From Gemmatimonadota bacterium (GTDB lineage: Bacteria; Latescibacterota; UBA2968), in the NCBI GenBank assembly GCA_002727195.1, contig PBWH01000016.1, positions 68,810-104,300 of the forward strand: a DNA stretch of 35,491 nt, read 5' to 3'. The notes below the pieces were generated by a model that was not told where the DNA came from, did not search any database, and saw only the letters and a program-made list of their open reading frames with translations. A program made the position numbers and the translations under genes. Of the stretch, positions 8,396-16,023 are shown one piece after another (within the stretch, counting starts at the first letter, position 1; each line of letters begins with the position of its first letter).

Positions 8396-9589
8396 ATGTC
8401 AGACGAAACGCGACTCGGGACACGTGCCGTCCACGGTGGAGAGCAGTATGTTGACGGGGTCAAGGGGCACTGGGGACACGCGCTAACGGTCCCCATCGCC
8501 CAAACCTCGACGTATGTATTCGAGGATACGCAGGCGGTCGACGACTTTGTCGCCGGTCGGTCCAACCGCCTCGACTACGGGAGATACGGCAACCCCACCC
8601 AGCACGTGGCTGAACAGAAGCTGGCTGACCTCGAGGGGGCAGAGTCAGCAATTCTGTTCTCATCCGGAATGGCCGCTGTGACCACAACCCTCTTGGCGAT
8701 GATGCGGTCCGGTCAGCACGGTGTGATCATGGATGACTGTTACCGGAAGACGGCTCAGTTCTGCAAGATGGTGTTGAAGAAGTTCGATATCGAGACCACT
8801 TTCGTTCGTGCGGGAGATTACGAGCAGCTCGAAAGCGCGATACAGGAGAACACCCGGTTGGTCGTGTCTGAATCTCCTACGAATCCCCATCTTAACGTGG
8901 TTGACCTAGATGCAACAGTCGCACTGGCCAAGAAACATCGACTAAAGGTCGTGATCGACAGTACGTTCGCTACACCCCTGAATCAGCGACCACTCGAATT
9001 CGGCGTCGACCTGGTGATCCATAGCGCGACCAAGTATCTGGGCGGCCACAACGACCTGATGGCGGGAGTGGTCCTGGGGGACGCGCCGCTGGTGTCGGCG
9101 ATCCGGGACTATCGTGGGATCCTCGGCGGGGTTCTCGACCCGCACTGTGCTTATCTGTTGATTCGGGGCCTCAAGACCTTCCCCCTTAGGATGGCTCGGC
9201 AGAACGAATCGGCCTTACGGATGGCTCAGTATCTGGAGAATCATCCCAAGATCCGTCAGGTCTATTACCCGGGACTCCAATCGCATCCGCACCACGAGAT
9301 CGCCCGTGCACAGATGACGGGATACGGTGGTGTCGTGAGCTTCGACCTGGCCACGGATCTGGACGGCACCATGCGGTTTCTGGATGGTCTCCGGGTACCG
9401 TGTATCGGGGCCAGTCTGGGGGGCGTCGAAAGCATCATTTCGCACCCGTCGACGATCTCCTACTACGAACTGGATCGAGAGGATCGGATCGCGATCGGCA
9501 TCCTGGACGAACTCGTTCGTTACTCGGTCGGAGTTGAGGATGTCGAGGATTTGATTGCCGACCTAGATCACGCCCTCGGCGCCATCTAG
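8396..9589 (+). CDS. metB: Cystathionine gamma-synthase, plant-type (trans-sulfuration PLP enzyme)
   Basis: A 397-residue Cys/Met-metabolism PLP enzyme that joins an activated homoserine and cysteine to give cystathionine on the methionine pathway. The PLP lysine is K213 in HSATKYLGGHND; YGRYGNPT (61-68), SSGMAAV (89-95) and ESPTNP (159-164) bind cofactor or substrate. The C-terminal half (LGG.L.P, YLLIRGLKT, YYPGL.SHP, MTGYGGVVSF, SVGVEDVEDL) follows plant cystathionine gamma-synthase very closely as I recall it, more than the E. coli MetB type. The ATG at 8396 follows the terminator; only a weak AGG is seen upstream. SAM-II control supports a methionine role. An O-acetylhomoserine or O-succinylhomoserine sulfhydrylase activity cannot be excluded. 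Confidence 0.85.
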   Translation: MSDETRLGTRAVHGGEQYVDGVKGHWGHALTVPIAQTSTYVFEDTQAVDDFVAGRSNRLDYGRYGNPTQHVAEQKLADLEGAESAILFSSGMAAVTTTLLAMMRSGQHGVIMDDCYRKTAQFCKMVLKKFDIETTFVRAGDYEQLESAIQENTRLVVSESPTNPHLNVVDLDATVALAKKHRLKVVIDSTFATPLNQRPLEFGVDLVIHSATKYLGGHNDLMAGVVLGDAPLVSAIRDYRGILGGVLDPHCAYLLIRGLKTFPLRMARQNESALRMAQYLENHPKIRQVYYPGLQSHPHHEIARAQMTGYGGVVSFDLATDLDGTMRFLDGLRVPCIGASLGGVESIISHPSTISYYELDREDRIAIGILDELVRYSVGVEDVEDLIADLDHALGAI

Positions 9590-10272
9590 TGAACGAGCAG
9601 CCGGAAAACTATGCGGCAACTCTGGTCGCGGGCGGGAAGTCGCTGTTTGAAGATCCCGACTGGATCAAGAAGGTGCTGGTTGGCGGACTGATCTCGATCT
9701 TCCCGGTCGCGAACTTCCTGACCTGGGGATACACCTACCGGGTGTTTGTCGATGGGCTGAACGGCGCACCAAGTTTGGTGCTCCCGTCGTGGACGGATTG
9801 GCGGCCCTTCTTTCGGGTGGGGTTCTGGATCTTCCTGATCACGCTGGGATACGTGATTCTCGGGGCCTTCGGTTTGGTCGCGTTCATCAGCCTGACTCAG
9901 GGCGGCGTGTCAGGCGATCCCCAGACCATGACTATGGTGGGGCTGGGGAGTATCGCGCTCTTTAACACAGTTTCCCCGGTGGTCTTCACACGGTTCGCCC
10001 AGTATGGCCGTGTGTGGGGGTGCTTCGAACCGGACGCCATCTTCAGGGATCTCAGTCGGGTGATCCGCCTGGACTATATCCAGCTCGTCTTTCTCTTCTA
10101 CGGCCTCTGGACGATGTCACTGATCGTCTTTCTCGGGCTGCCTATCGTGGGGATTCCGCTGGTTTCTGTCAGTCAGTTCGTCCTGATCCTGCTCTTCTCA
10201 CACGTGTTTGGTCGGATGATCGGGAAGCGGCAGCAAGATCCGCCTACACTCGATCAACCGAATACAGAATAG
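9589..10272 (+). CDS. DUF4013 family membrane protein
   Basis: A 227-residue integral membrane protein with the DUF4013 opening (a soluble start, then DPDWIKKVLVGGLISIFP, and GYTYRVFVDGLNG). I count about five hydrophobic helices: near 27-47, 80-110, 120-135, 160-180 and 185-210. The function of DUF4013 is unknown. Its GTG start overlaps the metB stop by one base (TAGTG), so it is probably co-transcribed and falls under the same SAM-II control. That raises the possibility of a transport-related role, but nothing in the sequence shows a substrate. A strong hairpin follows four bases after its stop. Confidence 0.75.
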   Translation: MNEQPENYAATLVAGGKSLFEDPDWIKKVLVGGLISIFPVANFLTWGYTYRVFVDGLNGAPSLVLPSWTDWRPFFRVGFWIFLITLGYVILGAFGLVAFISLTQGGVSGDPQTMTMVGLGSIALFNTVSPVVFTRFAQYGRVWGCFEPDAIFRDLSRVIRLDYIQLVFLFYGLWTMSLIVFLGLPIVGIPLVSVSQFVLILLFSHVFGRMIGKRQQDPPTLDQPNTE

Positions 10273-10275
10273 GCC

Positions 10276-10307
10276 AAGGGCCCTCCCGCTAAAGCAGGAG
10301 GGCCCTT
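10276..10307. terminator. Strong hairpin between convergent genes
   Basis: AAGGGCCCTCC (10276-10286) pairs perfectly over 11 bases with GGAGGGCCCTT (10297-10307), with a 10-base loop. It lies between the stop codons of two convergent genes (10272 plus strand, 10337 minus strand). The U-tracts are short on both sides, so it is a probable bidirectional terminator rather than a textbook one. Confidence 0.75.
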
Positions 10308-10336
10308 GCATTGGTATGTGAGTCTCTGGGGGAGAG

Positions 10337-11449
10337 TTAGAAGGACACCCGGACAGAAACGCGAATATTCAGCGTTTCGACGTCCTGAGCGCGGTCTCTG
10401 ATCCAACCGTCCCCTCTGACCACCCGAACGGTCATAGCCTCCCGTTTCCCAACCTGCACCGTGAGGCCCCCTCCGTAGGACCAGAGCCGCGCTGCGCCCT
10501 GAAATAGGGGGTCCGTCGCGTCGTACGCATTCTTGGTCAGGTCTTTGTAGGTGGCCTCTCCGAAGATTGTCCAGCCCGATATAGGGGTCACCCGTAGCGA
10601 TCCTCGGGCCCTGAAATCGTTGCCGTTGCTGTCCCGATCCTCGTAGAGCAACGGACCGGTGCTGGCATCGAGATTTTTGAACCGGGTGATCTCGGTCGCT
10701 GAAGCTTCGATCTTCAGCCGTCTGCTGGTGTAGGCGAGTGATCCCCTGCCGACGAACTGCTTTCCGTTCCTGAACGTGATCTGACCGGCCTCGCGGTCGA
10801 CGCGGATGTAGGTTCCCGCCAGATCCAGGCCTGCCGACCAGCCACCGACCGCGTAGGTCGCACCCAGCGTCACAGTCGATTCATCGCCCGGATCGTAGTT
10901 TGAAACATTCTCGAGCGGGGCGTATGGTCCGCGAATGACGTATCCTCCGCCAACGCTGAAAGCCCAATGACGGAACTGGTACGCAAGTGTCAGCGCGCCA
11001 CCGAAGTCCAGCCCGTGGCCGAACGTCTTGATCGGGAAGTCTAGGTCGTTGCGTGCGATTCCAGTGGCCAGGTCGGCGGCGATCGTGTCCAGTGAGTCAC
11101 TCCCGGTCGGGACATTCACGTAACCGGTAAACAGGGCCTTGCCCAGATCCCATTCGCCGGCGATCTGGGTGTCGAGGGGCCCGCGCGCATCCCGTATACC
11201 GGATGAGTCTCGCATTTCGAGATACATATAGGCGCTGCGGATATCGATGTTGCCTGCGGCGACGGGCAATGAAAGGATGAGCGGGCTCACCGCCTGACGG
11301 TATCGGGTCTCGTCGACTCCGTCCTGAACCGTCACCTGGTGGACGAACGCGCTCGCGTCGGTGAACACAAGTGGCCCCACAACGGGCTGCGATTCTACGG
11401 ACGAGAGGCAGAGGAGGGTCGTCAACAGCGTGCGCTTCAGGATCGTCAT
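10337..11449 (-). CDS. Outer-membrane beta-barrel protein, uncharacterised
   Basis: A 370-residue protein whose ATG at 11449 overlaps the stop of the upstream lipoprotein gene (ATGA). A signal peptide covers about residues 1-20. The remainder is built of alternating amphipathic strands rich in Gly, Tyr and Thr (for example LTLAYQFRHWAFSVGGGYVI and SVTLGATYAVGGW-like segments), and it ends in Phe within a strand (LNIRVSVRVSF). A C-terminal Phe is the usual recognition signal for BAM-dependent insertion. I do not recognise the family. The open frame extends 69 residues further upstream, but that part is Arg/Pro-rich and lies inside the neighbouring gene. Pairing with a lipoprotein suggests an envelope function of unknown kind. 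Confidence 0.72.
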   Translation of the reverse strand: MTILKRTLLTTLLCLSSVESQPVVGPLVFTDASAFVHQVTVQDGVDETRYRQAVSPLILSLPVAAGNIDIRSAYMYLEMRDSSGIRDARGPLDTQIAGEWDLGKALFTGYVNVPTGSDSLDTIAADLATGIARNDLDFPIKTFGHGLDFGGALTLAYQFRHWAFSVGGGYVIRGPYAPLENVSNYDPGDESTVTLGATYAVGGWSAGLDLAGTYIRVDREAGQITFRNGKQFVGRGSLAYTSRRLKIEASATEITRFKNLDASTGPLLYEDRDSNGNDFRARGSLRVTPISGWTIFGEATYKDLTKNAYDATDPLFQGAARLWSYGGGLTVQVGKREAMTVRVVRGDGWIRDRAQDVETLNIRVSVRVSF

Positions 11450-12669
11450 GGTGTGGTCGGCTCCGGGCGCGGTGGTTTGTAGGGATTCTCCGTTTCCGTA
11501 CCTGACAGACCGCTCAAGGCAGGTGAACCAAGTGTGTGTCCACGCGTCAGACGATCTCGGACCATGCGGTTCGGGTCGGGTAGGTTGAGAAGTCGGTGGT
11601 AATCCTCCAGCAGTTCTGCCCCTTCCTGGCCGCCGAGAAGGTCGCTTTCGGCCCAATGCAGGCGCTGATTCAGGAGTGTGGAGGGTTCGTTTAGCTCGGT
11701 CGCATCTCTGATGTGGCCCTCTGCATCATGAATCTGGCCGACGAGATACTCGGCGAGACCCTGCGCATACAGCGAGAAAGCGGCTGGATTCGTTACAGGC
11801 GGTCCTGTGGCGCTATCCGTGCCAATCAGGCTGAGGGCTTCGCTCGAGGCTCCCAGAATCGCCTGATACGCTTCGCTTGGCCTCTGCTGGTCAATTATGA
11901 AGGGAGAAGAGGCGTAAACCACGTTACCCAAAGGGCTCAGCAGTTCCAGAGTCACGCGAATTCTGCCCAACCCGAGATCGGACATGCGTCCGGTAAGGAC
12001 TGTGCCAGCCCCGCACCACCGGGCGAATCCTGCAGGCGTGGGATCGTTAGACACTTCCCGGTAGACCTGGGACACGATCCAACTGGTGAACGGGTCGACG
12101 TGAAGCGCGGCGGACCGCAGTTTGATTTCAGGCAGGACGCAGTCGAGCAGCCCGAATTCGAGGCCCGAGTCAGGAATCCGCGGCCCTTCAATTGCAAGGG
12201 GGTAGACTGCTAGCCAGTTCTCCGACAATGGTTTACCTGGGTTGCTTGTTAGTAAAGTTTGGGTGGAATCCTGCAGGAGCCGGCGATTGAGGAAGTGGAC
12301 ACGCCGGGTCAGGCGCTCGTGGAATCGACGGTCAGGTTTGAGGCTGAGGGCTCGTTCGTACTCGGGGAGCGCCAGGTCGGGTCTATCGAACCCGCCGTCA
12401 TAGACGATCCCCAGAAGGAGTCTGAGTCGGACGTCGGTCGGGATTGTTTTTGCAGCCCAATACCCGTATCGAAGGGCTCGAACGTAGTCACCCTGAGCAT
12501 AATAGTCTAGGGCCGCTGACCTGAGTGCGCCACCATCCCGGTCGGGCATGGATCCGCGGTCAAAGGCAGGCACAGGTCCCAGTTCGGAGACTGTCGATGG
12601 GGGAGCGGTCGGGGCGACGGCGCACGCGGTGAGCGTCGCGACTAGGCACAGCCTTATCCAGAGGCGCAT
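11446..12669 (-). CDS. TPR lipoprotein with CsgG/TolB-N-like central region
   Basis: A 407-residue predicted lipoprotein: the N-terminal hydrophobic stretch ends in the lipobox LTAC (Cys16). TPR-like helices follow at about 45-120 (YYAQGDYVRALRYG, LALPEYERALSLKPD). A central region at about 150-265 has the pattern of CsgG/FlgO/TolB-N type domains (a VYPL strand, GLLDCVLPEIKLR, GTVLTGRMSDLGLGRIRVTL, ELLSPLGNVVYAS). A second TPR-like stretch follows to about 360, and a Pro-rich tail. The match to CsgG-like domains is by pattern only. The gene is first of a two-gene operon with the beta-barrel protein, so the pair probably acts together at the outer membrane. Confidence 0.7.
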   Translation of the reverse strand: MRLWIRLCLVATLTACAVAPTAPPSTVSELGPVPAFDRGSMPDRDGGALRSAALDYYAQGDYVRALRYGYWAAKTIPTDVRLRLLLGIVYDGGFDRPDLALPEYERALSLKPDRRFHERLTRRVHFLNRRLLQDSTQTLLTSNPGKPLSENWLAVYPLAIEGPRIPDSGLEFGLLDCVLPEIKLRSAALHVDPFTSWIVSQVYREVSNDPTPAGFARWCGAGTVLTGRMSDLGLGRIRVTLELLSPLGNVVYASSPFIIDQQRPSEAYQAILGASSEALSLIGTDSATGPPVTNPAAFSLYAQGLAEYLVGQIHDAEGHIRDATELNEPSTLLNQRLHWAESDLLGGQEGAELLEDYHRLLNLPDPNRMVRDRLTRGHTLGSPALSGLSGTETENPYKPPRPEPTTP

Positions 12670-12694
12670 AGCAACTAAGGTTCAGTTTTAGGGG

Positions 12695-12723
12695 GAGTTA
12701 CCTGTCCCTTTAGCTATCGTCAA
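12695..12723 (-). promoter_or_regulatory. Weak candidate promoter for the lipoprotein operon
   Basis: On the minus strand TTGACG (12723-12718) and TAACTC (12700-12695) are 17 bases apart, 26 bases before the lipoprotein ATG. The -35 box is good but the -10 box is poor. Confidence 0.25.
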
Positions 12724-12736
12724 ATGTGTGGAAAGC

Positions 12737-13942
12737 TTAAGATGAATCTGAGAGCCGAGACCGGGGAAGGGTGGCGATGAATTCGCTGCCCTCGCCAAGG
12801 GTGCTCGTGACGTCTATGGTGCCCGAATGCTTGTCGATGATTCCTCGGATGATGGCCAAACCGAGGCCTGTCCCCGCTTAGTCGCGGACCACGAGGGTAT
12901 CCGACGGGTAGAATTGGTCGAATATGGATTGTATGTCTTCCTTCTTAATGCCTATGCCAGAATCTTTTAGGGAGATTGATCCTGACTCTCCTGTGTCACA
13001 TATCATCACGGCAAACCGGCTCTGAGATGCACGGCATTTGATCGCCTTGTCGATCAGGTTCGTGACCACTGTCTTGAGGTCGAGTTCCATCTCTTCAGGC
13101 GTGCTGACCCCCGGACGCTCTTGATCAGCGATTCCACGCCCTCTCCCTCGATCCAGCGCGTAACCACGCTATCGGCCAGTTCCGAGGTCGGGGGAGACCC
13201 CAACATCTCCGTCCCGGCTAGGTTGACTTGCAACACCCGGTTAGCTGTCCCGATGACCTCGATCGGTTCGCTGTTCTCTGCCAGGGCGCTGCTCTGAGCC
13301 TCGGAGACGGCAATGCTGCTTTCATACCTGTCAACAAGCCCCCCGACGAACCTCCACGTTCCTGCTCCGGCGATCAGAACAAAGACGCATCCGGTCTGAA
13401 CGAGGATCGAGATCAGCCGATCTGCCCTGGCGGTGACCTAGTCCTGTGGCTGGTGGACGCACAGGCAGGTCATCAATTCCGGGAGCCATTGTACGTCAAC
13501 GATATCTCGAGATATCTTGTAAGATCCCTGGCAACCTTGTTTGCGCGTCATCCAGGAGGGTGAGGATGTCCTGGGGACCTGGACCGGCCAGTGGTGTCCG
13601 GTTTTGGGGTGGGCGACCAATGTCCCTTCCTTAGTCTAAGATGCACGCGAAATCCCGCCATAGTCTGATCTGAGCCGTCTTAAGGACCTCCTGGACCTCC
13701 TGGACCTGCTAGATTGCCTGCCCCTGGTCGGTTAAGTCTAGGGGGGCATGGCTGATGATGATCCGCAGGTTTTCACTGATGACTCGGGTATACTCAGCAA
13801 TCTGATGCTCCATCGTGCTCTGGAGACGCGAGGTGGCGGCTTAGGCGGACAGGATCCCCGGCAAAGCGACCAGCAGGGCAGTGGCAAGCCCGGACAGTAA
13901 CTGAAGTCGTCGTTTATCGCGTATCGTTTGACGTGTTTCCAC
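12737..13942 (-). pseudogene. Decayed membrane sensor histidine kinase
   Basis: Read from a GTG at 13942 downwards, fragments of one kinase appear in order. First comes an N-terminal membrane segment (LSGLATALLVALPGILSA), stopped by TAA at 13843-13841. An extracytoplasmic helix (STMEHQIAEYTRVISENL) continues in the same frame to a TAG at 13711-13709. The rest of the sensor region follows, broken by stops at 13633-13631 and 13498-13496. Then, in another frame, come a second membrane segment and a PAS piece (VLQVNLAGTEMLG). After a further frame change comes the ATPase domain: N box NLIDKAIK, G1 DSGIGI, F box FDQF, a TAA at 12880-12878, then the G2 box GTGLGLAI in the same frame, ending at a TAA at 12739-12737. 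No His phospho-acceptor (HisKA) domain is visible. It cannot make a working kinase. Confidence 0.85.
13684..13710 (-). repeat. Three 9-base tandem units inside the kinase pseudogene
   Basis: GGACCTCCT occurs twice in tandem (13684-13692, 13693-13701) followed by GGACCTGCT (13702-13710). On the coding strand it reads Q-V-Q-E-V-Q-E-V, next to the TAG at 13711-13709. It is probably a slippage product. Confidence 0.75.
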
Positions 13943-13943
13943 A

Positions 13944-13980
13944 GAGAAAGCCGGAATTCTCCTAGAATCCCGGCTTTCTC
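13944..13980 (-). terminator. Long hairpin after the TIM-barrel gene
   Basis: GAGAAAGCCGG (13944-13954) pairs perfectly with CCGGCTTTCTC (13970-13980), and ATTCT/AGAAT extends the stem inside. It begins 20 bases after the stop of the minus-strand gene at 14001 and just before the start of the kinase pseudogene. The U-run after the stem is poor, so termination is inferred from position and stem strength. Confidence 0.55.
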
Positions 13981-14000
13981 CGACTGTATTTTTCCCACCG

Positions 14001-14933
14001 CTAGACCAGGGCCCAGGCCTCGTCCAGAACGCGTTTCGCGTTAGCGATAATGATTTCGGTCGACTCACCCTCCATCGGGGACACCTCAAAACTGAGGATG
14101 GGCCGCTTGTCCGGGGCCAGGTAGCCGATATTGAGTAGTTCGCGGAGGAACTGGGCTGCCTGGGGGACGTCATTTTCCCCGCCCTCACAACCGAATCGTG
14201 GGTGGTTGTCGCCGTAAGCGGGGTGGTTGGCGTTGTCAGGGAAGTTCGGGTTGTCCATCACGCAGTTCCCGATGTGTGCGTGGACCATGTGGTCTCGGGC
14301 AAGCCCGAGGGCGTAAGCCGACGTTTCGCCCTGAAGGGGGAAATGGCTCAAGTCCAGCATCAGGCCGAAGTTTGCGTGCTCAGATCGGACTCGTAATGAC
14401 ACCTCTACGGCCAGGGCATTCGGCCCGACAAGACAGTTCTTCCCGTATGGGAGACGGTCGAAGGTCTCTAGCACGACCGACATGCCCTTGTCGCCCGTAT
14501 ATGCGCAAAGCTCGCTGAGCGACTTGACTAGGGCGTCCGTGGCCGCCGATCGGTTGTCAGCGCCCGGATCGGGACCTGACAGGAGGGCCACACCCGGGGC
14601 CCCTAGCTCTTCCGCCTGATCGACGCCGCCTTTGACCATATCAACCGCTTTAGTGCGTTCGGCCTCGTCCAGCGAGTTGACGTCCAGCTGATTGACCAGG
14701 CAGATCGGCTGTGCACCGAAGGCAACATCCATGTGGGCCGACTTCAGCAGAGCTGCCGCGTTCTTACGGACCTGCGCATCCTTCATCTGCGTCACTTCGA
14801 CGACGTCGAAATACGTGTCGAGAGCGATTTTCTCCAGAGTTTCCAGGATCGGCCCCTCACCTTGAAGGCAGGCCTTGTAGGCCATAAAATGGACGATGCC
14901 GATTCTGGCATAATGGTGGATGGGTTCTGTCAT
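14001..14933 (-). CDS. Xylose-isomerase-like TIM-barrel protein (sugar phosphate isomerase/epimerase family)
   Basis: A 310-residue protein of the AP-endonuclease-2/xylose-isomerase-like TIM-barrel superfamily. The strand ends carry likely metal ligands: Glu in VVLETFDR, Asp and His in MLDLSHFP, His in HAHIGNC, and Glu in SFEVSP. An insertion between the HAHIGNC strand and the last strands has a run of Asn, Pro and His. Members isomerise or epimerise sugars or inositol derivatives; the substrate cannot be told from the sequence. The ATG at 14933 follows AGGAG (minus strand, 14947-14943) with 9 bases between, and a strong promoter lies upstream. The longer frame to 14984 would run over the promoter and is rejected. 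A hairpin terminates the unit. Confidence 0.75.
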   Translation of the reverse strand: MTEPIHHYARIGIVHFMAYKACLQGEGPILETLEKIALDTYFDVVEVTQMKDAQVRKNAAALLKSAHMDVAFGAQPICLVNQLDVNSLDEAERTKAVDMVKGGVDQAEELGAPGVALLSGPDPGADNRSAATDALVKSLSELCAYTGDKGMSVVLETFDRLPYGKNCLVGPNALAVEVSLRVRSEHANFGLMLDLSHFPLQGETSAYALGLARDHMVHAHIGNCVMDNPNFPDNANHPAYGDNHPRFGCEGGENDVPQAAQFLRELLNIGYLAPDKRPILSFEVSPMEGESTEIIIANAKRVLDEAWALV

Positions 14934-14983
14934 CGAAGACGTGCTCCTTTCAAGCGTATATCTGTGCTTCGCGAATGGCCGCA

Positions 14984-15012
14984 ATGATAGCCTCTGGGCG
15001 CCCTGTTGTCAA
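14984..15012 (-). promoter_or_regulatory. Sigma-70-type promoter for the TIM-barrel gene
   Basis: On the minus strand TTGACA (15012-15007) and TATCAT (14989-14984) are 17 bases apart, about 50 bases before the ATG at 14933. The -35 box is perfect and the -10 box matches five of six. Confidence 0.75.
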
Positions 15013-15034
15013 TCTTCCGAGACGGCGAATTCGC

Positions 15035-15069
15035 TTGACTCTCCAGTTCCTCGCCTGTAATCTTATATG
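15035..15069 (+). promoter_or_regulatory. Candidate promoter for tRNA-Tyr
   Basis: TTGACT at 15035-15040 is a good -35 box. At 17-base spacing lies TAATCT (15058-15063), a poor -10; TATATG (15064-15069) is a better -10 box but 23 bases away. The true -10 is uncertain. It is divergent from the minus-strand promoter 23 bases to the left. Confidence 0.4.
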
Positions 15070-15085
15070 CTCAGGAATGGTGCGT

Positions 15086-15171
15086 GGGGGGTTTCCGGAG
15101 CGGTCAAACGGGGCAGACTGTAAATCTGTTGGCTTACGCCTTCGGTGGTTCGAATCCGCCACCCCCCACCA
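15086..15171 (+). tRNA. tRNA-Tyr (GTA)
   Basis: Acceptor GGGGGGT (15086-15092) pairs with ACCCCCC (15161-15167), discriminator A, and CCA is encoded (15169-15171). The anticodon loop CTGTAAA gives GTA. The T-loop is TTCGAAT. A long variable arm (class II) is present, as expected for tRNA-Tyr. Confidence 0.95.
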
Positions 15172-15307
15172 GCTCCATCCTGCCATCCTTGAACATCCTC
15201 TCTTGTCTTGTATTCCAGCCGTTGCTCGATCATCGCCCGCGACGGGAAGTGTCTGTGGCGACATAGTTTATGGCGCTCTTCAATTGTAGACTTCCTTAAG
15301 AATTGGC

Positions 15308-15336
15308 TTGACACTTTTTCACAGGTTTAATAAATT
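15308..15336 (+). promoter_or_regulatory. Promoter for the tRNA-secE-nusG unit
   Basis: TTGACA at 15308-15313 is followed after 17 bases by TAAATT (15331-15336) in an AT-rich stretch. Transcription would begin near 15343, about 75 bases before tRNA-Gly. It could drive the three tRNAs and the secE-nusG-ribosomal protein genes, since I see no clear terminator between them. Confidence 0.7.
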
Positions 15337-15416
15337 TTAAGTCTCTTGTCTTCTTGGACTGCCCCGTTTGGGGTGGGCGTATTCAAGCGTTTGATATTCA
15401 AGAGGTTAGTATAGGG

Positions 15417-15493
15417 GCGGGAATAGCTCAGTTGGCTAGAGCGTCAGCCTTCCAAGCTGAATGTCGCGGGTTCGAGTCCCGTTTCCCGCTCCA
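15417..15493 (+). tRNA. tRNA-Gly (TCC)
   Basis: Acceptor GCGGGAA (15417-15423) pairs with TTCCCGC (15483-15489), discriminator T, and CCA is encoded. Anticodon stem TCAGC/GCTGA encloses loop CTTCCAA, giving TCC. The T-loop is TTCGAGT. Confidence 0.95.
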
Positions 15494-15543
15494 AATTTTT
15501 GCCGAGTTCCCGAGTCGGCTGGGATGCCGCGAACCGGCCCCGG

Positions 15544-15619
<76 letters not shown>

Positions 15620-15680
15620 CTATTTCGAGAGAAAACTTAGCGGATGCGGCTCGAGGCCGCCCCGCTTGTGATGATCGGAT

Positions 15681-15756
15681 AGGCCAGTAGCTCAATTGGT
15701 AGAGCACCGGTCTCCAAAACCGGCGGTTGTGGGTTCAAGTCCTACCTGGCCTGCCA
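15681..15756 (+). tRNA. tRNA-Trp (CCA)
   Basis: Acceptor AGGCCAG (15681-15687) pairs with CTGGCCT (15746-15752), discriminator G, and CCA is encoded. The anticodon loop CTCCAAA gives CCA. Only 61 bases separate it from tRNA-Thr, so the tuf gene often found here is absent. Confidence 0.95.
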
Positions 15757-15801
15757 CTTTCACACGCTGTTCCCCGGGAGCGAAGCCTTGGCCGGGGCGG
15801 G

Positions 15802-15996
15802 ATGTCGCATATGTTTGGGAGAATAGCAACGCTTCTGGATGAAGTCCGAAGCGAGATGTTGAAGGTCACGTGGCCGACCAGGGAAGAACTGGCGAATTCC
15901 ACGACGGTCGTCCTGGTGTTCTCGGTCGCGCTGGCGCTGTTTATCTTCGTGACGGACGCGATTCTCTCATTCGTGATGGATCAGATCCTGAACTAA
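15802..15996 (+). CDS. secE: Preprotein translocase subunit SecE
   Basis: A 64-residue single-span SecE: an amphipathic helix with the family pattern EVRSEMLKVTWPTREEL at about 14-30, then one transmembrane helix at about 35-58. It stabilises SecY in the translocon. The ATG at 15802 is given; the ATG at 15811 would also give a complete SecE (three residues shorter), and neither has a clear Shine-Dalgarno sequence. It follows tRNA-Trp directly, with no rpmG between them, and precedes nusG as in most bacteria. Confidence 0.9.
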   Translation: MSHMFGRIATLLDEVRSEMLKVTWPTREELANSTTVVLVFSVALALFIFVTDAILSFVMDQILN

Positions 15997-16023
15997 TCAC
16001 CCACCTGTAAGGTCGATCGAGCT

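Noticed and set aside
13684..13710. The 9-base tandem repeats as a CRISPR-like or satellite array
   Set aside because: There are only three units, no spacers, and they encode a regular Q-V-Q-E segment of the decayed kinase.
12737..13942. Stop-codon readthrough or recoding in the kinase
   Set aside because: Different stop codons (TAA, TAG, TGA) occur together with frame changes and loss of the HisKA domain, while all neighbouring genes use stops normally. Decay explains this better.
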